From positions 12,896,001 through 12,960,000 of the forward strand of contig NC_039483.1 of assembly GCF_003590095.1 (NCBI RefSeq): a stretch of 64,000 nucleotides of DNA, written 5' to 3'. Shown here one piece after another: positions 48,716 to 60,300 of this stretch. The stretch is from Trichoplusia ni. Taxonomy: Eukaryota; Arthropoda; Insecta; Lepidoptera; Noctuidae. Under the pieces are notes generated by a model that ran no database searches, was not told where the DNA came from, and was given only the letters and a program-made list of their open reading frames with translations. Position numbers and translations under genes: made by a program. Positions within the stretch are counted from its first letter, which is position 1, and each line of letters begins with the position of its first letter.

Positions 48716-50211
48716 ATGAACGACCCGCCTGACCCGGGGGACTTTGTTCCCCCGGCAGGTAATTTTGTGACCATCCAGTCCAATGAGTCTGGAATGGAAA
48801 CTGATGGGTCCACATCGACCCGGAGTCTAAAAAGACGTATGCATGTGTGCAAACACTGCAATAAGCGTCGTCGGAGGCACATTGGCACTGATTCGGTTGG
48901 CTGCGGATGTCAAGATCCCCAAAGTTTTTCCGAGAACATAAGTAATAATAATCCAAAGAACCCAGTTCCGGTTACTCCTCAAACATCCATAGGCAGAAAA
49001 AACTACGAAAAAACAGATAGTGCACCATATGTGATACATGTCCAAAAAGAAGTTACATCACCTAACGACGGCACCACATTGCATCCTATCACCTTCGGCA
49101 AATTTTTAAAAAAACATTCTTTCACTAACATAATTAATGGTAGCGTTAAGCGGATAGGGCGAAACAAAATTTCCATGGCTTTTTCCAACCACACAGACGC
49201 TAATAATTTTCTTATTAATAAGAGTTTAGAGGCACAGCATTTAAAAGCCTACATTCCGACATTTAATGTCACAAGGATGGGCTTAGTCCGAGGGGTCCCT
49301 GCAGAATGGTCTCCAGAGGAAATCAGTGAAAATATTTCAGTACCTTTAGGTTGTGGTCCTATAATTAAAGTTAGGCGCATAAATTTTAAAACATTCATAG
49401 ACGGCGCTATTACCTGGAAACCTACACAATCCGTAGTTGTCACATTTGATGGACAAATTCTACCGAAACGCATTTTTATTTGCTACAATAGTTTACCTGT
49501 AGATTTATATATTTTTCCCACCATACAATGTTATAACTGTTGCCGGTATGGTCATACAAAACTGCAGTGCAGGTCAAAGCCTAAGTGTTTTAAATGTGGC
49601 CAGGGCCACACAGGGGACAGCTGTGATGTCAATGAAGACCATGCATCATGTTGTATGTGTTCGGGATATCATTTTGCATCCAACAAATCTGCCCTGAATT
49701 TGATAGGCAAAAAAAAATAAAAACTTACATGGCCCATAATTCTGTTTCATATGCTGAAGCCATGAAAGTACATCCACCAGTAGGTAGAACGTATGCAGAA
49801 ACACTTTTATCCTCTCCGTCAAAAAATTTTTCAAACAAGCCTGTAGTTATTTCTAATCGTATACCTAATACCACCACAAGCTATAAAAAAACAATTTTTA
49901 TGAAACCCCGATCGCCACCTAAAACCACCCAAGGTTATGACATTGAAGCACACAAAAATATTATTAAAAATTTTCAAGAACCACAGCCATCAAATGGGTG
50001 TGCTTTAACAATAAATGAAAATATGAATAAAAATGAAACTAATAGTAACATGTCTATAAATGATTTCATTACAGCTTTCTTACAACTCCTTTCTCAATTT
50101 AATATTTCACCGTCCAACGCTGCCTCTTTTCTTAATACTTTTACTCTTCCCACCAATCATGGACTGCATAATACAGTGGAATTGTCGCAGCCTATTGAGC
50201 AAAAAAAGTGA
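48716..50211 (+). pseudogene. LINE ORF1, Gag-like zinc-knuckle protein with one frame change
   Basis: This would be an RNA-binding nucleocapsid-like protein of about 498 residues. The first frame is open from ATG 48716 to 49720, and the second frame is open up to TAA at 50209-50211. The first frame carries two zinc knuckles, CYNCCRYGHTKLQC and CFKCGQGHTGDSC, and the start of a third (CCMCSGYHFAS). The final Cys of the third knuckle and the conserved continuation (CPEFDRQKKIKTYMA) lie in the other frame. The change therefore falls at about 49,672-49,691, before the A9 run at 49,711-49,719. A one-base loss is the simplest explanation. The ORF1 end overlaps the ORF2 start by 53 nt. Confidence 0.88.
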
Positions 50212-53200
50212 CATAATTTATTTACTTAATAGATATAAGCCTTCAGTTTTTGCTTTAGCAGAAACTTGGCTGAAGCCACATAATGTTTTTAAAATTAATA
50301 ACTATTTAATTATTAGAGATGATAGACTTGATGGGTATGGTGGAGTAGCCATACTTATCAAGAATTCTATCCCCTTTTCTATCATTTCCTTCCCACCACA
50401 TAGTGAGGACATTTCAATTGTTGCTATTAAAGTATACAATCTTTGCCTTGTCTCTATTTATGTTCCTCACCCTTCTTCTTCTTTACTTCTTGAGATCAAC
50501 CATCTCTTCTCTATTCTTCCAAGACCTTTAATTATAATGGGAGATTTAAATTGCCACCACCAATGTTGGGGCTGCTCAATTTCAAGCAACTATGGGCAGG
50601 ACTTACTTGACATAATAGACCAACATAATCTATGCATATTAAATACAGGTATCGCCACTCGGCGGTCAGCCCCTAATCAGAATAACAGTGCTGTGGATCT
50701 ATCCATTTGTTCTCCTAATCTAGCTTCTTCACTAACCTGGAATACCCTTTCTTCTACATATGGCAGTGACCATTTCCCAATAGTTATTTCCAGCCCATTC
50801 TCTATGCCAACTATTTCAAAGAGACAATCAAACCTGAAACATAAACTGCCTGATAGGAATAGCATTCATTGGGAAAAGTATAGAAGTAGTGCTGACACAA
50901 AGTTGTCTACTCTCTCGCCTATTTCAGATGGCAATGAAAATGCATGTGCTAATGCTTTAGTTAGGTTAATAATAACTGCAGCTAATGAAACTTTCCGTAC
51001 TAAAAGTGAAAATGTTACTTTAATTCCTAAACCCCCGTGGTGGGACTCAGAGTGTACAGAGGCTGTTAAAAAACGTAAACAAGCTGAACTTAATTATAAT
51101 CGTGATATGTCTGATATTAACTTTGAGGCACTGACTAATGTTATTACAGACACCAGACAACTTTTAAAGAAAAAAAAATATACAGGTTGGCAGAGTTTCT
51201 GCTCAACAATTTCCCCAAATACCCACCCTACTATAGTTTGGCAAAATATTCGTAAATTCAGGTCCGTTTTTACACAGCCGACGCCTGCTATTCCTGATTC
51301 TTTAGCCTCTGACTTCCTGGACCATTTGGCTCCACCATGGGTTCCTCAGAACATTTGTTGTGCACCGTGCGGAACTAATGCCGATAGTTCGAAACAGTCT
51401 ACAACTAATACATTACACCTCCCGTTCTCCCTAAGTGAATTAAAGGGGATTGTGCAAAATACTGTAGATTCCGCTCCTGGTCTAGATGGCATTCCATACT
51501 CATTTTTCGTACATCTGAGTGATAATATTCTTAGTTACTATTTGGAGTTGATTAATACCGTAATGACAACAGGAAACATCCCTGAAGAATGGAAACGTCA
51601 AATGGTGTTGCCATTCTTAGAACCAAACAAAGCGCCTTCTGATATTTCCTCGTACCGCCCAATAGTACTGTCCTCAGTATTAATCAAATTAGCTGAAAAT
51701 CTAATTAAAAATCGTCTAGAATGGTACATCGAAAGTGAAGGCCTTCTATCCTCTTCACAATATGGTTTTAGAAAAGGTAAAAGTACTATGGACTGTTTAA
51801 GTATTTTAACAACTGATATCCGTTTATCTTTTTCTAATAACCAGTCTACAGCAGCTGTTTTCTTAGATATAAATGCAGCCTATGATAATGTCCTAGTATC
51901 CGTATTACATACTAAACTAAGTGAGCTTCGAGTACCATTGAATCTTTGTAATTTTATTATTAACATTTTATCTGATCGTTCCATAGATATGCCTTAAGCT
52001 GATCATAAATTATCCCGTAAGGTTTGGAGAGGCCTTCCTCAGGGATCTGTATTAAGTCCCCTTTTATATAATATTTATACATATGACCTGGATAAATCCG
52101 TAAACAACGGAGTCAAAGTACTGCAGTATGCCGATGATTTATTATTTTATAGTTCAAGTCATTCCGTGGAAAAAGCCTGTTCGGATATTACTTCGGCTTT
52201 GACATCATTATCCTCATGGTTACAGTTGAACGGTTTGGAATTGTCTACTTCTAAAAGCGCAAGTGTTATTTTTACACGTAAAAGAAATATTCCTCAATGT
52301 ACCATTTCCTATAACGGAAATCCTATTCCTTTCAAAGACTATTTTAAATATCTGGGCGTCATTTTAGACTATAAGCTTAGTGGTGTTCAACATTGCGAAC
52401 ATATTATTAATAAATGTGAAAAACATTTAAATATGCTTAGGTGCTTATCCGGAGTTTGGTGGGGCGCTCATCCTTTCTCATTAAAGTTAATTTATAACGC
52501 AATAATTAGAAGTGTTTTAGATTATGGTTTGTTTACCCTTGTACCTGGAAGTATTATGGCTTTCAAAAAATTAGACTTAATTCAATCTAAGGCCCTCCGG
52601 ATTATTTCTGGTGCCATGAAATCTAGTCCGATAAATGCCCTTCAAGTGGAGTGTGGTGAAACTCCGTTACACCTTAGGAGACAATTTCTGTCAGATAATT
52701 TTTTCTTCAGGATCCTTCAGTTCTCTGCTCATCCCCTTATTCCTAAACTACACCTTTTAATGTCTCAAGTCCAATCATCCAGCTACTGGTCTCATAAAAC
52801 TGTTCCCTGTTTGGTCATTAGTTATCAGAAATTCTTATCCCTTAGTTCCCCTACACATCGGTCTAACAAACTCCCGTTATTTAGTGTTAGCTATGATAGC
52901 CTACACTTCTCACCTTATGTAGTACACGACTTAATTAGTAAATCTGATCCCTGTCCCCAGTCGAAATTTAATAAGTTGCTCGCAGAACAATTTCATAATT
53001 TTCACCACTTATTCTCTGATGCAGCTAAGCCCTCTTCAACCGACTGCGTTGGTGTAGGGGTATACCACTCACAATACAATGTAGTGCAGAAAATTAGGCT
53101 TCCCCCAGAGACTTCGGTTTTCACGGGGGAATGCTTTGGAATTTTCAAAGCACTTGAATATATAAAAATATTTAAACTAAAAAATTCTATAATCTTTACA

Positions 53201-53872
53201 GACTCTCTGAGCGCTCTTCAAGCTATTCAAAAATTTCCATTTCAACACAAAATTCAACTTCCAATCATTTTTCAAATTAATGAGCTGACATATAAACTTA
53301 ACGCTAACAATTATAATCTGCAATTCGCTTGGATCCCAGCCCACTCTGGAATTCGAGGCAACGAATTTGCTGACAAATTGGCAGCTGATGCGGTGCAATG
53401 TGGTGACTTGTTTCCTTACAAAAACTTTTGCCAAGACCTTCTGTCTTTACCGAAGGCCTTTCTATTAAAATCATGGAAAGCTGAGTGGGACTCCAGTAGC
53501 AAACTTAAGGGAAAATGGTACGCATCAGTCCAATCCAATGTCACACTAAAACCATGGCTTTTTAGAGCCAAGTTTGGCAAGATGGAGACATCGACATTAG
53601 TCCGGATGCGCCTGGGACATTGCAGCTGTCCCATCCATCTGGTCAGATTAAAAATTATGTCCGACCCGACTTGCGGGTGTGGCAAAGATGTGGGTGATCT
53701 TAACCATATATTCTTCTCCTGTCCTCTCTATGACCATAGTTCCTTTGTAAATAGCTTAGTATCCATTAATATTCCTCTTCCTTCTTCCATCCTGTCCTTA
53801 CTTCATTCTAATAACTTTCATGTATATAAATGTATAGCGTCATTCATTTCTTCGAATACCATAAAATTGTAA
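50159..53872 (+). pseudogene. LINE ORF2: endonuclease, reverse transcriptase, RNase H; one internal stop
   Basis: This is a 1237-codon frame broken only by TAA at 51995-51997 (codon 613). The ATG at 50159 (MDCIIQWNCRSLLS) matches a normal endonuclease start better than the upstream non-homologous codons. Endonuclease motifs: NCRS, ALAETWL (Glu35), IIMGDLNC and GSDH (Ser203-His205). RT motifs: FLDINAAYDN, then, after the stop, GLPQGSVLSPLL and YADD (657-660). RNase H keeps all four acidic residues: FSD (954), GE (991), FTD (1015) and FAD (1072). A Cys/His motif CGCGKDVGDLNHIFFSC lies near the end. The internal stop lies between RT motifs, so any product of this copy would lack the catalytic YADD. 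Confidence 0.92.
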
Positions 53873-53998
53873 TTAAATTTTTCAATTTGTCGCTCCAAAT
53901 TTATCGTGCTTTTATATATTCCTTAGTTTCCCTACCTTTTGTAAATGTTGTCATTGGCCAACACTAACAGTGAAGAGCCAGAAAAAAAAAAAAAAAAA

Positions 53999-54009
53999 AC
54001 AATTGATTT
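53999..54009. repeat. Right copy of the 11-bp target-site duplication
   Basis: ACAATTGATTT follows the A-tail (its first A is shared with the tail) and matches 48509-48519 exactly. Confidence 0.85.
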
Positions 54010-54051
54010 ATGATTGCTATTATTAATTTAATCTTATAAAATAAGTATTAA

Positions 54052-55820
54052 TCATCGTTGATTTACGATATGTTGTTTTACAGACTTTAATTTGTTTATT
54101 TGTAATTTTAAAATTTGCACTTCTAACTTATACTTGTTTAATTCCATTTTGTTTCTATTTATAAGATACTTCGTCTCTAACTTGGCATTTTTTAATTTTG
54201 TCATAAGATATTGCTGATAGATAGTGTTGTGTTTAACTTTTCCTGAAAAAAGAAGTATATTGAAAATTAATTTGCTATACAGTATTAAATAAGCATGATA
54301 TGTTTAATATCACGATGCCTCCATTATTAAGGTACTTAAATAAAGGTAAACATTCTTGGTTAAATATTTTTGGTGTTTCTACATTAAGATTATAAACAAC
54401 TGATCAACTAAGAAAAATCAGTTCTTTAACGTTATATTTTTAAAATGAGTTTTATTTAAGACATAAAGACGCACCATGATTGTTTACCTTAATTTATGCT
54501 TTTAAACAAATAGAGTATTTATATGCATATTATAACCATTTAACTTGAAGTTCAATACTTGAGGTTTTCTTCTTTTCAGGTTTAGGCCAACATCTTTTAT
54601 AGTTTCTGGTTCTTCTATTACCACTATAGGCTCACGTAAGTCATTAATGCAATCTGGAAGAGCAGGGGGTGACAGTTTATTATTAATTTATTGTATCAAA
54701 TTTAAAACATTTGTGACTGTAAAGGTGGCTTATGCCCGAGATGAAATCAGATAGTTACCTATTAATTTATTAGGCAGATATTTTTTTTATGTTGAATATA
54801 TTTACCTGATGAAACTGAGCAAGAGTTACTACTGTTCACACTTAATTGGTTTATGTTAGTTTTGTCATCCACTGAAATGGAAGAACAAATTATTGTCAAA
54901 GTTTATTTGTTTCTTCTTTTACCCCAGCTAAAATTAAATTTATATAATCACATACATACCAGTAGCATTTTCAGTGTTAGTAATTATTGTTTTTACTTGG
55001 GCATCACCATTTTTTTGACTTGCATTTATATAATGTTCTCTATTACCTAAAGCAAAATATTTTTTACTATTGTAACAGTTGTATAGCTTAGAAGCATTAA
55101 AAATGGAAATAATCTTATAGTTACCATAGTAAAATGAGTTATCATATGGATTTGCCAAGGGTTGGATTACCGGTGTAATCATTGCCAAAATCGGATTTTC
55201 TTGTTCAGCAAGAGGTCTTTCATCTGGTTCACTGTCTGTGCTATTGTGTTCTTTCTGTAAAATGAAGATAAATTATATCATCAGATGCTAATAGATGATT
55301 TTCCAAATAATTATTGTTCAGTGTAATGCAAACCTTCTCCATTGCTGCCTTTCTTTGAACTTCTTTGATTTTTGCCAGGAATTGAAGCCGCTAAAAAAAA
55401 TAAAGACTTTTGAATAACAATACATTGCTTTTTTACTGAACAATAGGTACTGTGATGAAGGAACATTACATTCTCTTTAGCAATGTTTCTCTTTGATCTC
55501 TGTTTGAGGTTTTCGTAGAGGTGGCGAAGTTGATGCCATGTTCTGGGGCCACTAACAGCAACAGCATTATATTGTTGACACACAGATTCCCAAGCTTCTC
55601 GTTTCTTTGAAATCATATGGGCGTTTGTCTCCTTGTTTTCTATAATTGTGTAATACCTGTACGATAAAAAAAAAAGAAATTCGTCAACACTTACGAAAAC
55701 TATTTTCAGTAGTATCTAATGTTGCATTATATTGTTGTTTACTTACTTTTTTACTAACTCCAAAACAATATCTCGTTCCTCAGCTGTGTAATTAGAACCT
55801 CGTTTCTTTTTTTCTTCCAT
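54052..55820 (-). CDS. Myb/SANT-like DNA-binding domain protein (Myb_DNA-bind_5 type)
   Basis: Seven minus-strand exons join in frame: 55747-55820, 55470-55656, 55334-55390, 54960-55254, 54806-54871, 54537-54653 and 54052-54242, for about 328 residues. The N-terminal ~90 residues (RGSNYTAEERDIVLELVKK, then KKREAWESVCQQYNAVAV and RTWHQLRHLYENLKQRSKR) match the three-helix Myb/SANT-like domain found in MSANTD3/NAIF1-type regulators. The middle is polar and low in complexity. The last exon is a lysine/leucine heptad-like coiled coil (TKLKNAKLETKYLINRNKME). Exon 6 ends at a weak donor (G|GTTATAA), chosen because only that phase leads into the coiled-coil frame. Its target genes are unknown. A LINE sits just past its stop codon. 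Confidence 0.85.
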
Positions 55821-57381
55821 ATTTTACATACAATGAATACTGAAAAAAATCGGTACATTACAATATTTCTAATTTCGCGGGTTCATCTATAAAACAACTT
55901 TTAGTTTGGCAACATTAACTAAGTAGCGTCAAAACAATATGACGTATAACCTTTTTTGTTGTTAATTAAAAAAGTAAAAACAAAATTTACATATAATAAC
56001 ATAAAAAAATCTATAATTCTGCTAACTGTCAGTATTTAATATTTTAAATCGTTTCAAATGCAAATTGTAGTTACAAATCTGTAACGGAAAAGGAGTCTCA
56101 TTTTTTAAATGTTGCCAATAGTCAAAAACTTAAAGAGACGCTCCGCTCCTCTCACGCTCACGTCATGACATCATGGTTTGTAACTACTCGAGGCGTGTTT
56201 GCGAATTTCAGATTAACTAAGTATTTTCATTAAGGGCCTGCTATGACCTTCACTTGATTGTTGATTTTAAGATTTGTATCAGTTCAGCTTTTGACCGTAT
56301 AATTTTATTCACTGTTCACTGTTTGCTTGTAAGGCATTAAACTTTTCCCCTTTTTTTATACTTGCTATTCTCGCTAAATGGCCCTTCCTGTTCCATCAAT
56401 GACGATATCAATCATAATCATTCGAAAACTTCTTGAAAAGAGTTTTATGTAATTTTGACTTTGCGACTACACTCAATTATAGGAGCTGCTCAAATCAATG
56501 TGACATATAATTTGACAGCTACTTAGCGATAAGTGGCGTTTTGCAATAAGACTTTTTTACATGATGATTTGAGCGCAACTTTGTTTGAAATCTTTCATTA
56601 ATATTTTTAGCTCTTAAATATACTAAAACACATTTAGAAGGTGGCAAAAATGTTAAGAATACTTTCAATACTCTGCACTTAGACCCATAAGTTATTTGTG
56701 CAAAGAAGAGATATCTATAATAATTAGGTAGACCTTTATTCTGCGTATTTACATTTTCATAACAAGATGCTTTTTTTTCCTCATAAAAAACCATATCACC
56801 GTTTAGTTTCTGCAGTTACTAAGTTTAAACTACAGTTTTTTTTGGCTACTCGGTGAGAAGGGTGAAAAGATAGATCTATTTAACCTACGCTTGATGGCTT
56901 ATAATAGATAGTGCCCGTATATAATTTACAATATTTCTAAGTACTACTTTTCAAAAATTTTAAACATCCAGACAAAGATCCCGAAGGAAAAGTCGACGAA
57001 AAATAGTGAAATTGTCTATGACTCAAAAACTTATGACTCGGTTAAAAAAAAATGCTAGTCTGTTACTCAGAAAAAAATAGTGTTGTTGAAGCAAATACGT
57101 TTTTGTTTGTGGGTCTTTAAACTTTTCAAGGAGATATTTACTGAGTGAAAACTCTTGCTTATTAATTCCTACAAAAATAACATTTAAACAACATTTTAGT
57201 AATGAATTTTGTTATTAGTTGATAAAACTTGAAGTCTTACAACTGTTTTTTTTTCTGTGCTCTGGTGAAAATGTCAATTATTTCAAATCGAGCTCATCAC
57301 TAAATGACACGTCTCCTACCTACCATTCGTACTTGTGTAGCGTGTAATGATTTTTCATTCTCAATGTATTAAAAATTAACA
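55821..57381. promoter_or_regulatory. Divergent intergenic region, Myb/SANT-like gene / SEC63
   Basis: The two start codons diverge across 1.56 kb. The stretch is AT-rich with a short GC patch near 56,136-56,165 (GAGACGCTCCGCTCCTCTCA). No coding exon is recognised; the minus-strand open frame at 56.5-56.8 kb lacks family resemblance. Confidence 0.4.
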
Positions 57382-60300
57382 ATGGGTGGCCAAAAATTCG
57401 AATATGATGAAAGTGGATCTACATTCTTTTATTTCGTTTTATCTTTCCTTGCCTTAATACTTGTACCTGCAACATTTTACTACTGGCCAAGAAAAAGGAA
57501 AGAAGGTAAGAAAGACATCATGTTTTACTGTATGATAATATTATTATAGGTCCGTAATGAAATAACATGTTCATGATTTATATTTCTCAATAAATCATTT
57601 TTAAATCTCAATGTCCATATCTCCCCAGTCTTACGTATTTACCGTTATGTCAATGAATTACCTATGACGATGCGGCTGTGTCGCGCCTATCATTTTAAGA
57701 CTCGTATATCGCGAACAGGAAAGAGTACATAATTAGCATTGTCTTTTTAGATCCAAGGAAACGTGCGGAGCTATGTCAGTGTCCAAATTGTGTAAACAAA
57801 CAGATCATAATAGAACAATCACAACCCTACAAGGGGGTTAAAAACTTCTTCATTAAGTTAGCAATTATATCAGGATGGGTATTATTGGGATTCCTGGCAT
57901 ACAAAGTATCACAGTTTGATTATGAAATGTCCAACTTTGATCCATATGATATTTTGGGTCTACCACCCGGTGCCACTCAAGCGGAAATTAAAAAGTCATA
58001 CCGTAAACAATCACTCATACTTCACCCTGATAAAGAAACTGGTGATGAGAAAGCCTTTATGAGGCTAACAAAGGCTTATCAGGTAAATAAATATCTATAG
58101 CACTTTTAACTAAATATCTGTTTTATTTAATGAGTTTTTAATTAAAATAGTGATCAAATAAACTTTTTTTTATTCAGGCTCTTACCGATGATGAGGCTCG
58201 TAGAAACTGGGAGAAGTATGGTAACCCAGATGGTCCTGGGGCTATGAGCTTTGGTATAGCCCTGCCTAGTTGGATTGTAGAGAAGGAGAACAGTGTGTGG
58301 GTCTTAGGGCTTTATGCCCTAGTCTTTATGGTGGCACTGCCTACTGCTGTAAGTATTGTTTTTAATACAAAGATGGTGAAAAAAACTTTGTAACAATTAA
58401 ATATAACTGATTGATGACATGAGGAAAAAATATAGTTTAATAAGCATGAGACAGCATTTCATACTAGGATACTTAAAAAACTCAGAGTAAAAATTAATTT
58501 ACATTCTTGGTACTCCAAAGATTTGGAGCTTTGCTTTGCTTTAAGTTTAAGTTTTATTATTTGACTGGACAAATTGACTATAGAATATTGAATTTTGAGC
58601 TTGTTGTCAGAAGTGATGACTATCTTAATATATTTTTACCAACCATTAACATAAGAAAGTTGCTTTTGTCTTATGCACAGAATGCAGGCCTTTGATATTT
58701 GGCTTCACATGATAGTCACAGTTATAAAATGACACCTATCTAAACAAAAAACAAATGTTTATAAACAACATAATGTATGAAGGGTATTGTGTGTTGTTTT
58801 GCAGTTTAGAACTTAAAAACACAAATACAAAATATATGACAATTGTTTAAATTTTTTAATGTGGGACTACATTGGATTATGTCTCAAAGTGAGAAACATA
58901 ACAAGAAAATAAGCAATGATAATATCCACTTATGGCTGGCATATGACAACATATTTATATGCTTAAATAAAACACACATTTGTAGAGATTTCTGTTAAGA
59001 AAAGTGCAAAACATGTTCTTTAATTATTTTTTTTTCTATTCTGTAATAGGCTTTCTTAGTTATTTTATTGAGCGGCTTAAAAATGAGCCAAAAGTTAATA
59101 TCAATTATTGAAGTTGTTGAAAAGAAAATGCATGCTTCTCAGTAAATAGTGAAAATCAGATTAAAAAATATTTTACGCAAATAATTTTACACCATGAAAT
59201 CCTTTAGCTTTGGATTACATTGCTTTAATATAACAAATACAAATGTTTATTTTTTTGTATTTTCAGGTTGGAACTTGGTGGTATCGTTCTATACGGTTTT
59301 CAGGAGAGCAAGTCTTGTTGGATACAACACAGATGTACTTCTATTTCTGTCACAAAACCCCTTCTATGCCTTTGAAGAGAGCTATCATGATACTGGCCGC
59401 ATCCTGCGAGTTTGACAAGAGACATAACTCTGAAATCATCGAGAGAATTACAGATAATGAGGAAGTTCCCATGGTACGTATTTGTTTAGTAGTGTGTGTA
59501 ATACAACACAGAATAACTGTTGTAAAGTTTGTTAGTTTTGATGGAAGAACGAGCAACTATTGATATATTCTTGTAGTCTCCCAATAGATGATCAAATTTA
59601 CCTTATAGCCATAATTATCAGTAACTGTTCCATAAGTGCTTAGGGAACTTAAAATTTACCTTATAACAGGGTCACTATTCTGGAGGTGTGGTATTGACAC
59701 AGTATGTATCTGCCTGCAATGTTATTTATAAGTAATTTTTTGATTCCCAGTTGTTGCGCGAACTGCCGAACCTCGGTGAGAAGAACAAGGAGCAGCCCCT
59801 TTGTAGGCCGTACAGTATCAAGGCGCGTGCGTTACTTCACGCTCATCTTTCGCGCATGCGCCTTCCCCCTGAAACCCTGGAATGCGACCGAAGGTACATC
59901 GTGTCCAGATGTCCGGATCTTATCGTCGAAATGGTCAACTGTGTCAACCAACTGGTTGCTTTAGCTTATGCTAGAAGAAGTAAGTGTGAAATAGAATTAC
60001 ATTTTATTTTTTGTATATTCTGATGGGTCTTTAGGTCAGCAGTGGGACTGTATTGAATAACAAGATGATAAAAGAGACCTCATGATGGATACTCTATTAT
60101 ATGCTATTCTAACACGAAATCAACGATGAACTACAGACTCTAATTCCTAAGAAAATAATCACAATTATATTTTACAGTTCCACGACTACCGACTGTCGAT
60201 ACTATCGAAAATTGTATGAAGCTGTCTCCTATGATCGTCCAAGGGCTATGGGAATACAAGTCACCATTACTCCAACTGCCTTATATAACAGAAGACCATT

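Larger units (their letters stand above)
48520..53998 (+). mobile_element. Nearly intact non-LTR retrotransposon with RNase H (I-group-like), about 5.5 kb
   Basis: The element has a 196-bp 5' UTR, ORF1 (48716-50211, with one frame change), ORF2 (50159-53872, with one in-frame stop), a ~110-bp 3' UTR and an A18 tail (53982-53999). It is flanked by the 11-bp duplication ACAATTGATTT, whose first A overlaps the A-tail. ORF1 encodes CCHC zinc knuckles. ORF2 encodes an apurinic-type endonuclease, reverse transcriptase, RNase H and a terminal Cys-His zinc finger. Among insect LINEs, RNase H downstream of RT points to the I/Nimb-related group rather than Jockey, R1 or CR1, though clade assignment is inferred. 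The full length and low damage suggest recent insertion. It is antisense to, and just beyond the stop codon of, the Myb/SANT-like gene. Confidence 0.93.

Noticed and set aside
49648..49720. Programmed -1 frameshift in LINE ORF1 at the A9 run
   Set aside because: The conserved second-frame reading starts upstream of the A-run, so slippage there would not join the two conserved parts.
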